Of a DNA stretch of 64,000 nucleotides, positions 52,235 to 60,845 are shown one piece after another; position 1 is the first letter of the stretch; the number at the start of each line of letters is the position of its first letter. Position numbers and translations under genes: made by a program. The notes under the pieces are model-generated. The model did no database searches. It was not told where the DNA came from and was given only the letters and a program-made list of their open reading frames with translations. This DNA comes from Paucibacter sp. KBW04 (GTDB lineage: Bacteria > Pseudomonadota > Gammaproteobacteria > Burkholderiales > Burkholderiaceae_C). The stretch is from the NCBI RefSeq assembly GCF_003852425.1, contig NZ_QAJN01000012.1, forward strand, positions 120,009 through 184,008, read 5' to 3'.

Positions 52235-53938
52235 ATGGCATTGGTAGAAGTCAAGGTCCCGGACATCGGTGACGTCAAAGACGTGGCAGTGATCGAACTG
52301 CTGGTCAAGGTGGGTGACACGGTCGCCCTGGAACAAAGCTTGATCACCGTGGAGAGCGACAAGGCCTCCATGGAAATCCCCAGCACCCACGCCGGTGTGG
52401 TGAAGGAGATCAAGGTCGCCATCGGCGACAAGGTCAATGAAGGCAGCCTCGTGCTGCTGGTGGAAGCCGCCGGTGCAGCGGCTGCTGCGGCACCTGCTCC
52501 CGCGGCCGCGCCTGCCGTGGCAGCCCCTGCTGTTGCTGCCGCAGCCGTCGCAGCGGCCCCTGTTGCCGCCGCAGCGCCCGCCGGCGCCAGCAGCTTCATC
52601 GAGGTCGTGGTGCCCGATATCGGCGACTTCGACTCGGTGGCCGTCATCGAGGTCTTCGTCAAGGTGGGCGACACCATCAAGATGGAGCAAAGCCTGGTGA
52701 CCGTGGAGAGCGACAAGGCCTCCATGGAGATCCCCAGCTCGCACGGCGGCGTGATCCGTGAACTCAAGGTCAAGCTGGGCGACAAGATTGCCAAGGGCTC
52801 GTTGCTGGCCGTGGTGGAAGTGGCCGGTGCCGTGTCTGCACCCGCTGCTGCGCCTGCGCCTGCCGCCGCGCCTGTTGCTGCTGCAGCCATAACCGCCGCA
52901 GCTCCGGCTGCTTCTGTTGTCGTCGCAGCACCGGCGGCCGCCGCCGCTCACAACCCCACCGTCGCTCCCACGGGCAAGCTGCCCCACGCCTCGCCCAGCA
53001 TCCGCCGTCTGGCCCGCGAGTTAGGTGTGCCGCTGACGGAAGTCGCCGGCAGCGGTCTGAAGGGCCGCATCACCGAACAAGACGTGCAAGGCTTTGTGAA
53101 GCGCGTGATGAGCGGCGCGGTGCAGACCTTGGCCCAAAAGGCTGCAGCACCTGCCGCTGCGTCGGCCAACGCCTCGGGCGGCGCCTTCCCAGGCCTGCTG
53201 CCCTGGCCCAAGGTGGACTTCGAGAAGTTCGGCGCGGTCGAGCGCAAGGACATGTCGCGCATCAAGAAGATCTCGGGCGCCAATCTGCATCGCAACTGGG
53301 TGGTCATCCCTCACGTCACCAACCATGACGATGCAGACATCACCGAGCTGGAAGCCTTCCGCGTTCAGACCAATAAGGAAAACGAGAAGAACCCAGCCGC
53401 CGTCAAGGTCACCATGCTGGCCTTCATGATCAAGGCCGCCGTGGCCGCCTTGAAGAAGTTCCCCGAGTTCAATGCCTCGCTGGAAGGCGAGGGCGACGCG
53501 CAGAAGCTGGTGCTGAAGAAGTTCTACAACATCGGCTTCGCGGCGGACACGCCCAATGGCCTGGTGGTGCCGGTGATCAAGGATGCCGATAAAAAGGGCA
53601 TCTTCGAGATCAGCGCCGAAATGGGCGAGCTGGCCAAGAAGGCCCGTGACGGCAAGCTGGGCCCCGCCGAGATGAGCGGTGGCTGCTTCACCATCTCCTC
53701 CCTGGGTGGCATCGGTGGCCGCTACTTCACCCCCATCATCAATGCGCCCGAAGTGGCCATCATGGGCGTGTGCAAGAGCCAGATCGAGCCCAAGTGGGAC
53801 GGCAAGGCCTTCCAGCCGCGCTTGATGCTGCCGCTGAGCCTGAGCTGGGACCATCGCGTGATCGACGGCGCTGCTGCTGCTCGCTTCAACGTTTACTTCG
53901 CATCGCTGCTGGCGGACTTCCGCCGCATCGTGCTCTGA
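52235..53938 (+). CDS. aceF: Dihydrolipoyllysine acetyltransferase E2, two lipoyl domains
   Basis: A 567-residue E2. ATG at 52235 follows GGAGAAC. Lipoyl domain 1 (about 2-78) has [13 protein letters not shown], lipoyl 2 (about 125-205) [13 protein letters not shown], each with the modified lysine; between are Ala/Pro-rich mobile linkers. The peripheral subunit-binding domain (about 250-290) has ASPSIRRLARELGVPL, and the catalytic domain ends with SLSWDHRVIDGAAAARF (His-Asp). It sits 94 bases after aceE. Confidence 0.97.
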   Translation: MALVEVKVPDIGDVKDVAVIELLVKVGDTVALEQSLITVESDKASMEIPSTHAGVVKEIKVAIGDKVNEGSLVLLVEAAGAAAAAAPAPAAAPAVAAPAVAAAAVAAAPVAAAAPAGASSFIEVVVPDIGDFDSVAVIEVFVKVGDTIKMEQSLVTVESDKASMEIPSSHGGVIRELKVKLGDKIAKGSLLAVVEVAGAVSAPAAAPAPAAAPVAAAAITAAAPAASVVVAAPAAAAAHNPTVAPTGKLPHASPSIRRLARELGVPLTEVAGSGLKGRITEQDVQGFVKRVMSGAVQTLAQKAAAPAAASANASGGAFPGLLPWPKVDFEKFGAVERKDMSRIKKISGANLHRNWVVIPHVTNHDDADITELEAFRVQTNKENEKNPAAVKVTMLAFMIKAAVAALKKFPEFNASLEGEGDAQKLVLKKFYNIGFAADTPNGLVVPVIKDADKKGIFEISAEMGELAKKARDGKLGPAEMSGGCFTISSLGGIGGRYFTPIINAPEVAIMGVCKSQIEPKWDGKAFQPRLMLPLSLSWDHRVIDGAAAARFNVYFASLLADFRRIVL

Positions 53939-53952
53939 TCGGGAGCTGAGTC

Positions 53953-55776
53953 ATGGCACAAGTGAATGTTCTCGTTCCCGATATCGGTGACTTCAAAGAC
54001 GTCGCCATCATCGAGTTGCTGGTCAAGGTCGGCGACACGGTGGCGGTGGACCAAAGCCTGATCACCGTGGAGTCCGACAAGGCCTCGATGGAGATCCCGT
54101 CCTCGCACGCCGGTGTGGTCAAAGAGATCAAGGTCGCCCTGGGCGACAAGATCAACCAAGGCACGGTGCTGCTGGCGCTGGAGTCGGCTGACAGTGCCGC
54201 TGTAGCTGCCGCGCCTGCTGCGGCTCCGGCCGCTGCAGCCCCCGTTGCTGCGGCTGCCGCTGCGCCCGTGGTGGCCCCCACCGCAGCCAGCTACAGCGGC
54301 GCAGCCGATCTGCACTGCGATCTGCTGGTGCTGGGCGCCGGCCCCGGCGGTTACTCGGCCGCCTTCCGTGCCGCCGATCTGGGTCTCAATGTCGTCCTGG
54401 TGGAGCGTTATGCCACCCTGGGCGGCGTCTGCCTGAACGTGGGTTGCATCCCCTCCAAGGCATTGCTGCATGTGGCGGCGGTGATGGACGAGGTCTCGCA
54501 CCTGGGCGATCTGGGCGTGGACTTCGGCGCCCCCACCGTCAATGTGGACAAGCTGCGCGGCCACAAGGAAAAGGTCATCTCCAAGCTGACCGGTGGCCTG
54601 GCGGCGATGGCCAAGATGCGCAAGGTCACCACCGTGCGCGGCTACGGCCATTTCCTCGACGCCAACCATGTGGAAGTCGAAGAAACCACCGGCGACGCGC
54701 AAGAGAAAACCGGCGCCAAGAAGACCATCCACTTCAAGCAGGCCATCATCGCGGCCGGCTCGCAAGCCGTGCGTCTGCCTTTCCTGCCGGATGACGAGCG
54801 CATCGTTGATTCGACCGGCGCGCTGGCGCTGAAGGGTACGCCCAAGAAGATGTTGATCATCGGCGGCGGCATCATCGGCCTGGAAATGGGCACGGTTTAC
54901 AGCACCCTGGGCGCGCGCCTGGACGTGGTGGAAATGCTGGACGGCCTGATGCAAGGCGCCGACCGCGATCTGGTCAAGGTCTGGCAGAAGATGAACGCCA
55001 AGCGCTTCGACAACATCATGTTGAAGACCAAGACCGTCGGCGCCACCGCCACCCCCGAGGGCATCAAGGTGCAGTTCGAAGGTCTGGACGGGAGCAAGAG
55101 CGAAGGCACTTACGACCTGGTCTTGCAAGCCGTGGGCCGCACGCCCAATGGCAAGAAGATCGCCGCCGACAAGGCGGGCGTGGCCGTGACCGACCGTGGC
55201 TTCATTAACGTCGACGTGCAGATGCGCACCAATGTGCCGCACATATTTGCCATCGGCGATGTGGTCGGCCAGCCCATGCTGGCGCACAAGGCGGTGCACG
55301 AGGCCCATGTGGCGGCCGAAGTGGCGGCCGGCGCCATCCTGGGCGACGCGCACCTGTCCAAGAGCCAGTTCGACGCCCGTGTGATTCCTAGCGTTGCCTA
55401 CACCGACCCCGAAGTGGCTTGGGTGGGCCTGACCGAAGACCAGGCCAAGGCCCAAGGCATCAAGGTCAAAAAGGGCCTGTTCCCCTGGACCGCATCGGGC
55501 CGCGCGATTGCCAACGGCCGCGATGAAGGCTTCACCAAGCTGCTGTTCGATGACTCGCCGGAGGCCCATGGCCACGGCAAGATCCTGGGCGGCGGCATCG
55601 TCGGCACCCATGCCGGCGACATGATTGGCGAGATCGCCCTGGCCATCGAGATGGGCGCCGACGCGGTGGACATCGGCAAGACGATTCACCCGCATCCGAC
55701 CCTGGGCGAGAGCATTGGCATGGCGGCCGAAGTGGCGCATGGCTCTTGCACGGATTTGCCGCCGGCACGCAAGTAA
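53953..55776 (+). CDS. lpdA: Dihydrolipoyl dehydrogenase with N-terminal lipoyl domain
   Basis: A 607-residue E3. Residues 1-80 are a lipoyl domain ([13 protein letters not shown] with the modified lysine), then an Ala/Pro-rich linker and the flavin enzyme from about 118: [17 protein letters not shown] (FAD), redox disulfide [33 protein letters not shown] (NAD) and C-terminal HPHPTLGES with the catalytic His. This type of E3 with a lipoyl domain is typical of Neisseria and other betaproteobacteria. Operon end. Confidence 0.97.
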   Translation: MAQVNVLVPDIGDFKDVAIIELLVKVGDTVAVDQSLITVESDKASMEIPSSHAGVVKEIKVALGDKINQGTVLLALESADSAAVAAAPAAAPAAAAPVAAAAAAPVVAPTAASYSGAADLHCDLLVLGAGPGGYSAAFRAADLGLNVVLVERYATLGGVCLNVGCIPSKALLHVAAVMDEVSHLGDLGVDFGAPTVNVDKLRGHKEKVISKLTGGLAAMAKMRKVTTVRGYGHFLDANHVEVEETTGDAQEKTGAKKTIHFKQAIIAAGSQAVRLPFLPDDERIVDSTGALALKGTPKKMLIIGGGIIGLEMGTVYSTLGARLDVVEMLDGLMQGADRDLVKVWQKMNAKRFDNIMLKTKTVGATATPEGIKVQFEGLDGSKSEGTYDLVLQAVGRTPNGKKIAADKAGVAVTDRGFINVDVQMRTNVPHIFAIGDVVGQPMLAHKAVHEAHVAAEVAAGAILGDAHLSKSQFDARVIPSVAYTDPEVAWVGLTEDQAKAQGIKVKKGLFPWTASGRAIANGRDEGFTKLLFDDSPEAHGHGKILGGGIVGTHAGDMIGEIALAIEMGADAVDIGKTIHPHPTLGESIGMAAEVAHGSCTDLPPARK

Positions 55777-55795
55777 GAGCAAGTCTGAGCATGAT

Positions 55796-55833
55796 AAAAA
55801 AGCCCGGGTCGGTAAACGCCCCGGGCTTTTTTT
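55796..55833. terminator. Strong bidirectional terminator after lpdA
   Basis: AAAAAAGCCCGGG and a mirror CCCGGGCTTTTTTT with a small bulge around TCGGTAAACGC. The T-run on the + strand (after GCCCCGGGC) and A-run before it give a terminator that works both ways: it ends the aceE-aceF-lpdA transcript and insulates the RAYT gene. Confidence 0.9.
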
Positions 55834-55850
55834 CGTGTGCGATCAACACG

Positions 55851-55880
55851 GTAGGTTGGAGTGAGCCCGCGAACTCCAAC
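55851..55880 (+). repeat. REP sequence upstream of the RAYT gene
   Basis: GTAGGTTGGAGTGA, then GCCCGC, then GAACTCCAAC: GTAG head followed by a stem GTTGGAGT/ACTCCAAC. It is the inverted partner of the sequence at 56459-56489. Confidence 0.85.
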
Positions 55881-55901
55881 ATTCATGGATCAATTCAAGC
55901 T

Positions 55902-56432
55902 ATGAAATACCGCCGCTCAGACACTCCTGGCGCCACTTATTTCCTCACGCTCAACGCCGCAGACCGTAGGGGCCAGGTCTTGCTCGATCATGTTGACTGC
56001 CTGCGCCATAGCTTCAGGCAAGTTCGAGCCAGGCACCCCTTCGTGCTGGACGCCGTGGTTGTTCTGCCCGAACACCTGCATATGCTGATGACCTTGCCGC
56101 GAGAAGACGCTGACTTTGCCACCCGGGTCATGCTGATCAAACAAGGTTTTTCTCGCTTGGTGCCCAAAGGTGAGTGTGTCAACGAAAGCCGTGCTCGACG
56201 GGGCGAACGCGGGCTTTGGCAGCGCCGCTATTGGGAGCATCTGATCCGCGACGAGGCGGACTTTGCTCGGCATGTGGAATACATTCATTTCAACCCCGTC
56301 AAGCACGGTTGGGTGGAGCGCCCCGGGGATTGGCCCTATTCGTCGATTCACCTTTTTGTGAGCCGAGGCTTGTTGGATGCGAACTGGGCGACTGCGCTAG
56401 GTTCGACAGCCGATGGTTCGTTTGGCGAATGA
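55902..56432 (+). mobile_element. REP-associated tyrosine transposase (RAYT), intact CDS
   Basis: A 176-residue Y1/HUH-type nuclease of the IS200/RAYT class. The N-terminus has GATYFLTLNAADRRG, metal-binding HLH in PEHLHMLMTLP (residues 58-60), WQRRYWEHLIRDEADFARHVEYIHFNPVKHGW with the catalytic Tyr region (Y127) and GDWPYSSI. The ATG at 55902 is chosen as the family start. It is flanked by inverted GTAG-headed REPs and has no IS ends of its own, so it fits a domesticated REP-mobilising gene, not a classical IS. Confidence 0.92.
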
Positions 56433-56458
56433 GGATGCAGGGACGGGGCCGAATGGGT

Positions 56459-56489
56459 GTTGGAGTTCACGGTGTTCACTCCAACCTAC
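56459..56489 (-). repeat. REP sequence downstream of the RAYT gene
   Basis: On the minus strand GTAGGTTGGAGTGA, then ACACCGT, then GAACTCCAAC. It matches the upstream REP in the head and both arms with changes only in the loop, and lies in the opposite orientation. Confidence 0.85.
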
Positions 56490-56508
56490 TTGCTACTTGC
56501 TACTTGCT
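56488..56508. repeat. Three tandem ACTTGCT units
   Basis: ACTTGCT occurs three times in direct succession right at the foot of the downstream REP, starting inside its CTAC end. Such a microsatellite could result from slippage or from repeated REP-end processing. Confidence 0.6.
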
Positions 56509-56675
56509 GAGGCGACTGACAAGAGACGGCCGCCCCTGGTAAGGATCCGGGCATGTCTTGCCTGTCGGCCATTGCCGCCGTTCACGCCTCTCGCCTGTTC
56601 GTTCGTCAAATAGATTTCGACAGCGCCGCTGGCCTCGCTTATCGTGGCGGGCATTACAAAAACCGGTGCAAGTCC

Positions 56676-57083
56676 ATGTCAAGCAGACCCAGAAGCCCCC
56701 GCAGTCAAAGGCCCCGAGATCATCTCTTCATGGGCCTGTGCCTGATCGTGATCGGCACGGTCGCCCTGCTGGAGCAGCGGGGCTTTCGCGTCATCGACTG
56801 GCTCTGGACCCATTGGCCCCTGGCACTCAGTGCGGTGGGCCTGGTGCGTTTGGTGACGGCGCGCGATTTGAATCAGGTGGGCAGCGGCGTTTTCATCCTC
56901 TTGCTCTCGGCCTGGCTTTATGCCTGTGAGATGGCCTATCTGGGCATGAGCTACTACAACAGCTGGCCCGTCCTGCTGGTGGGCTTGGGCCTTTGGAAGC
57001 TGGTCTTGGGGGCCTTGAGTCTGCGCCAGGACGCCGCCGAGGTGGACGAGGTGATCGAGTTGCCGGAGAACAAGCAGCCATGA
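56676..57083 (+). CDS. Small membrane protein, DUF5668/LiaF-like
   Basis: A 135-residue protein. After a basic N-terminus (SSRPRSPRSQRPRDH) come LFMGLCLIVIGTVALLEQRGF, WPLALSAVGLVRLV and two further hydrophobic segments, ending in an acidic tail (EVDEVIELPENKQP). The first helix pair is the LiaI/LiaF-type DUF5668 layout. It overlaps the following gene by four bases. Confidence 0.7.
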   Translation: MSSRPRSPRSQRPRDHLFMGLCLIVIGTVALLEQRGFRVIDWLWTHWPLALSAVGLVRLVTARDLNQVGSGVFILLLSAWLYACEMAYLGMSYYNSWPVLLVGLGLWKLVLGALSLRQDAAEVDEVIELPENKQP

Positions 57084-57775
57084 AGCGACAACAAGATTCC
57101 AAACAGCAGTTGTTGTTCGGCCTGGTGCTGACCCTCTTGGGGGTGGTGTTCCTGCTGGATAACTTCCACGTCTTTGACGCGCGCCGCATCCTGCCTTTCT
57201 GGCCCCTGATCCTGATCGCCCTGGGCGCCCTAAAGCTCAGCCAGGACGCCGACGCGCGTGGCCGCGGCATCGGCTTTGCCCTGATCGCCGTGGGCAGTTT
57301 GTTGACGCTGCGCCATCTGGGCATCTTCGACTTCCGCTGGCGCGACTTTTGGCCGCTGATCCTGATCGGCGCCGGCGTCTTGGTGATGTTCCGCGGCCGC
57401 CTGGCCTTGGAAAGGAATGGCGGCGCTGCGACGGTGGACCTGCTGGATGAAGACCGGGTGCAGATCAGCACCGTCTTGAGCGGCAATCAGTCCAAGCTCA
57501 GCAGCCCGCGCTTCACCGGCGGCGAGATCAAGGTGGTGATGGGCGAGACCCAGCTGGATCTGCGCCAGGCCTCCATCGAGGCCCCGGCTCAGCTGAAGAT
57601 TCTGGTGGTGATGGGCTCGGTCAAGCTGCAGCTGCCGCCGGACTGGAGCGTCAGCGTCAAGGGCAAGCCCCTGCTATCCGAGATTGACGACAAGACCACG
57701 CCGCCGCTGATGAGCAGCAAGCAGTTGGTGATTCATGCTGAGCTGGTGTTGGGCGGGCTGGAGCTGCGGAACTGA
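57080..57775 (+). CDS. LiaF-like membrane protein
   Basis: A 231-residue protein with four N-terminal helices in two repeated units (LLFGLVLTLLGVVFLLDNFHVF and ILPFWPLILIALGALKL; a second pair from GIGFALIAVGSLLTLRHLGIF and FWPLILIGAGVLVMF). A beta-rich C-terminal domain follows (FTGGEIKVVMGETQLDLRQASI and ILVVMGSVKLQLPPDW), as in LiaF/DUF2154. In Firmicutes LiaF restrains an envelope-stress kinase; here no LiaRS pair is adjacent. It overlaps the previous gene. Confidence 0.82.
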   Translation: MKRQQDSKQQLLFGLVLTLLGVVFLLDNFHVFDARRILPFWPLILIALGALKLSQDADARGRGIGFALIAVGSLLTLRHLGIFDFRWRDFWPLILIGAGVLVMFRGRLALERNGGAATVDLLDEDRVQISTVLSGNQSKLSSPRFTGGEIKVVMGETQLDLRQASIEAPAQLKILVVMGSVKLQLPPDWSVSVKGKPLLSEIDDKTTPPLMSSKQLVIHAELVLGGLELRN

Positions 57776-57778
57776 ACT

Positions 57779-59266
57779 TCAGGCCTTGGCCGCCTCGCCA
57801 GGGCCTCCTATCAACCGTCGCAGCGTCGGGATCAAGAGCACCAGCAGCACGCCCACCGCCACGCTGCCCAGGCCCAGTTGCATGAACAAGGTGGCGTAGA
57901 TCGGGTTGCTGCTCAGTGCCGTGCTGCCCTCGGGCTGGGCCACCATGCCGGAGAAGTCGGCGGCGAAGAGCGAGGCCAGGCCGGTCACCAACATCCAGCT
58001 GCCCATCATCACGCCCTGATACTGGCGCGGCGCCAGACGGCCGATCATGGCGTAGCCCACCGGCGAGATCAGCAGCTCGCCCAAGCTCTGCAAGACATAG
58101 CTGCTGAACAGCCAAACGAAGGCGACCTTGCCTTCGCCATCGGCCAGGGCAATGCCCATGGGCAGGGCCAGAAAGCCCAGCCCCATCAGCACCAGAGAGG
58201 CCGCGAACTGCTGGGGCACATCCACCGGCCAGCCGCTCCCGCGCAGACGAGCGAACCAGGCCGCCAGCAACGGGCCGCCCAGCACGATGACCAGGGTGTT
58301 GATGTTCTGAATCCACTGTGGCGCGATGGTGATGCCGGCTAACTGCAGGTTCACATTGCCCACGGCAAACAGCTGCAATCCGCTGGGCGCCATCTGGTAG
58401 AGCGACCAGAACATCAGCGAGCCCAGGGTCAAGATCAGATAAGCCCACATGCGCTTCTTCTCGGGCACATTGGAGTGGCGCACCGTCAGCACGATCAGGG
58501 CCAGGGCCACGCCGGCCGAGATCACCTTGACCAAGGATTCCGTGCCATCCGGGTGCTGCAGCAGGAACCAGAGCAGGGGCACCAGGCCCAGCAGAATGGC
58601 CAGGCCGGCCGCGAAGCGCAGGCGCCAAGCTTGGCGGTCGAGCTTGAGCAAGGGCGTATCAATATCGGCCAGCACCCGCCAGAAGGCCAGGGCCAGCACG
58701 ATGGCCGCCACATTGCCGAGGGTGGCGAAGAGAAAGAGGTCGGTGTAGTTCTTGCTCAGCTGGTAATGGCCGGCCACCGTGAAGCCGATGAAGAAGCCGA
58801 CATTCATGCCGGCGTAGTTCCACAGAAAGGCACCTTCGCGTCGGCTGTCCTCGGGCGCGAAGCGCTGGGTCAGCATCATGTTCAGGCAGGTGACGTTGAG
58901 GCCGCTGCCGGTCAGGAAGAGGGCCAGGCCCCAGTAGAGTAAATCAGCCGTGCCGCCGGCAATCGAGGCGCAGCCCAGCACTTGCAGCACCATGCCGCCG
59001 ACGAAGAGATTGCGGTTGCTCAAGAAGCGCCCGCCCAGATAGCCGCCGAACAGATGCAGACCGTAATTGAAGGCACCGAACACGCCCATGATCAGCGCGG
59101 CCTTTTCTCCTGAAAACTTCAGGTGCTCGGTGGCGTAGAGCACCAGGCTGGAATACAGCACAGCGAAGCCCAGGGTGGAGAACATCTGGACGAAGAACAG
59201 CACGCCCGCGCCGGGCGGGATGGCGGAAAACCGGGCGCTCAGGCGCGAGGAAAGGGGCAGATTCAT
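57779..59266 (-). CDS. POT/PTR-family peptide transporter
   Basis: A 495-residue proton-coupled oligopeptide symporter with about 12-14 helices. The start PPGAGVLFFVQMFSTLGFAVLYSSLVLY and the following GAFNYGLHLFGGYLGGRFLSNRN are the family entry with the small-residue GGxxGGR motif; EDSRREGAFLWNYAGMNVGFFIG and GELLISPVGYAMIGRLAP are further blocks. The usual ExxERFxYY motif is replaced by FVQMFSTLGFAVLY, so proton coupling may differ. Converges on the LiaF-like gene. Confidence 0.88.
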   Translation of the reverse strand: MNLPLSSRLSARFSAIPPGAGVLFFVQMFSTLGFAVLYSSLVLYATEHLKFSGEKAALIMGVFGAFNYGLHLFGGYLGGRFLSNRNLFVGGMVLQVLGCASIAGGTADLLYWGLALFLTGSGLNVTCLNMMLTQRFAPEDSRREGAFLWNYAGMNVGFFIGFTVAGHYQLSKNYTDLFLFATLGNVAAIVLALAFWRVLADIDTPLLKLDRQAWRLRFAAGLAILLGLVPLLWFLLQHPDGTESLVKVISAGVALALIVLTVRHSNVPEKKRMWAYLILTLGSLMFWSLYQMAPSGLQLFAVGNVNLQLAGITIAPQWIQNINTLVIVLGGPLLAAWFARLRGSGWPVDVPQQFAASLVLMGLGFLALPMGIALADGEGKVAFVWLFSSYVLQSLGELLISPVGYAMIGRLAPRQYQGVMMGSWMLVTGLASLFAADFSGMVAQPEGSTALSSNPIYATLFMQLGLGSVAVGVLLVLLIPTLRRLIGGPGEAAKA

Positions 59267-59353
59267 GAGAAGGCGTTGGCAGCGAAGCTGCTTTGAAGAG
59301 GCCGCGGGATCTTACGACCGGGTAGGGTGTAGAACGCCAAGGCGTGCTCGGTG

Positions 59354-59980
59354 TTAACCCCTTGAACTGGCCGGCGCTTGCGGCACGCTGGCGCAGTTGG
59401 CCACGCCCTGGCGGTCAATCAGCAGCCGGAACTTCAGGCCTTGGGGCAGGGCGCGCCACTGCGTCAAGGGCTGGCGGCAGGTCCAGACCTGGCCGTTGGC
59501 GGCGACCAGTTCCAGCTCATAAAACTCGTGGTGTTTTCCCAAGCGCTGTGGGCTCAGTTCTTCTTTGCCTTGGGTCAGCTCAGGTCTGGGCCAGCGCGGC
59601 GGCTCTGGATCCACCCCGGTCTGCTGCGCCTGCCAAAGCGTGCGCCAGGTGGGCAGGGTGTAGCGGCAATGCTCGCTGGGCTCGGGCCGAACGCCGGCCG
59701 GATCGGCCATCAGCCGGCGGCTTTGCAGCTGCGCGCCGGCGGGCAACTCATCGCACCAGGCCGAGCCCAGCTCAGCGATTTGGCGCTCGACTTCAATCTC
59801 CAGGCGCCAGGTCTTGCGCTGCAACTCCACCTCGACCCCCGGTGGGCCGAACAGGCGCCAGCCCATGGGCAGCAGGACGGCCAAGAAAACCAGGCCTAGC
59901 AGCAGGCGGGGCCAATGAGCGATGAGGCGCTGGAACATGGCCGCCATTGTCGGCGGAGCGGCCGCTGTTTGTGCATTCAC
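59354..59980 (-). CDS. Hypothetical membrane-anchored protein
   Basis: A 208-residue protein with a GTG start at 59980 (or ATG at 59944 or 59938). One N-terminal helix (WPRLLLGLVFLAVLLPMGWRLF) is followed by a soluble domain with paired cysteines in AWCDELP, EHCRYTLP, VWTCRQP and ANCASVP. No family recognised. It overlaps the 3' part of rquA in another frame, so its true start may be one of the internal ATGs. Confidence 0.65.
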   Translation of the reverse strand: MNAQTAAAPPTMAAMFQRLIAHWPRLLLGLVFLAVLLPMGWRLFGPPGVEVELQRKTWRLEIEVERQIAELGSAWCDELPAGAQLQSRRLMADPAGVRPEPSEHCRYTLPTWRTLWQAQQTGVDPEPPRWPRPELTQGKEELSPQRLGKHHEFYELELVAANGQVWTCRQPLTQWRALPQGLKFRLLIDRQGVANCASVPQAPASSRG

Positions 59981-60737
59981 CGGTTCTTGTCAGCACCCGT
60001 ATTTGATAGAGACCGCCAAAGACGCTTTGCTGACTCAGGGTCTGAGCCAGGGCTGGCGTCTCAGGTGGCAGGAACTCATCCAGCTCGTGATGCCATAGAT
60101 CGATCGCAAAAGGCTCCAGCTTCTCGAAGATCAGGCGCATCAGTGGGCGCAGCGGATGACAGGCCACGGGGCGGTGGTAGTCCACGATCACCAGCTTGCC
60201 GCCGGGCTTGAGCACACGCAGCGCTTCGGCCAGGGTGGCGCGGCGCACGGACTCGGGCTGCTCGTGCAGCAAGAAGAACATCAGCACCTGCTCATAACTC
60301 GCGTCTTCGGCGGCAATAGCCGAGGAGTTCCCCTGCAGCAGATGCACCCGCGGGTCCGCCTTGGGCAGCTTCTTGGCCAGATTGCTGAGCTGCACCGGCA
60401 GGATGTCCAGCACATCGAGGCGGGCCTCGGGTGCTAAGCGCTGCAGCAGGCGCGGGGTCAGATTGCCGTAGACGCAGGCCACTTGCAGCGTGCGGCCGCT
60501 GACGGGTTCGCCCAGTTCGGCCAAGGCCAGATCGCGCAGGCGAGCGTAGTTGCCGAACAAGATGGTATTGACCAGCCACTCGCGCTCAAAGGTCTCCACC
60601 GCGCGTGGGTGGACGTAGGCCCACCAATAGACTTGTTCTAGATAGCGAGGGATGGCGAGCCGGCGCGTGGCATGGTGGCCAGGCAGTGCGGGCAGGCTGA
60701 GATCGGTCGTGCTGGGCTTGTCTGCGGCGTCGTCCAT
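59793..60737 (-). CDS. rquA: Rhodoquinone biosynthesis protein RquA
   Basis: A class I SAM-dependent methyltransferase-like protein of the RquA family, which replaces a ubiquinone methoxy group by an amino group to make rhodoquinone. Visible blocks: YLEQVYWWAYVHPRAVETFE, LVNTILFGNYARLRDLAL, LQVACVYGNLTPRLLQRL (in place of the usual glycine-rich SAM loop), ILPVQLSNLAKKL, EQVLMFFLLHEQPESVRRATL and KPGGKLVIVDYHRPVACHPLR. The frame runs 314 residues; the last 60 or so after GLYQIRVLTR look unlike the family and overlap the next gene. Confidence 0.88.
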   Translation of the reverse strand: MDDAADKPSTTDLSLPALPGHHATRRLAIPRYLEQVYWWAYVHPRAVETFEREWLVNTILFGNYARLRDLALAELGEPVSGRTLQVACVYGNLTPRLLQRLAPEARLDVLDILPVQLSNLAKKLPKADPRVHLLQGNSSAIAAEDASYEQVLMFFLLHEQPESVRRATLAEALRVLKPGGKLVIVDYHRPVACHPLRPLMRLIFEKLEPFAIDLWHHELDEFLPPETPALAQTLSQQSVFGGLYQIRVLTRTGECTNSGRSADNGGHVPAPHRSLAPPAARPGFLGRPAAHGLAPVRPTGGRGGVAAQDLAPGD

Positions 60738-60845
60738 CGTGCTCCTCGCTCCGTGGGGGGTAAAGCGACTATGCCCCGCGTGAGAGCGCGGCTCTTGACC
60801 TGGCTCAGTGGGCCGCCGATTCAGCGGGCGATCGCTGGGAGGCGT

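Noticed and set aside
49447-52890. A 1147-codon open frame on the minus strand opposite aceE and aceF
   Set aside because: It is the exact shadow of two well-supported genes. In GC-rich genomes codon bias keeps the opposite strand free of stops. Its translation is low-complexity with no domain.
53893-55782. A 629-codon minus-strand frame opposite lpdA
   Set aside because: Antisense to a certain gene and without recognisable domain; same cause as above.
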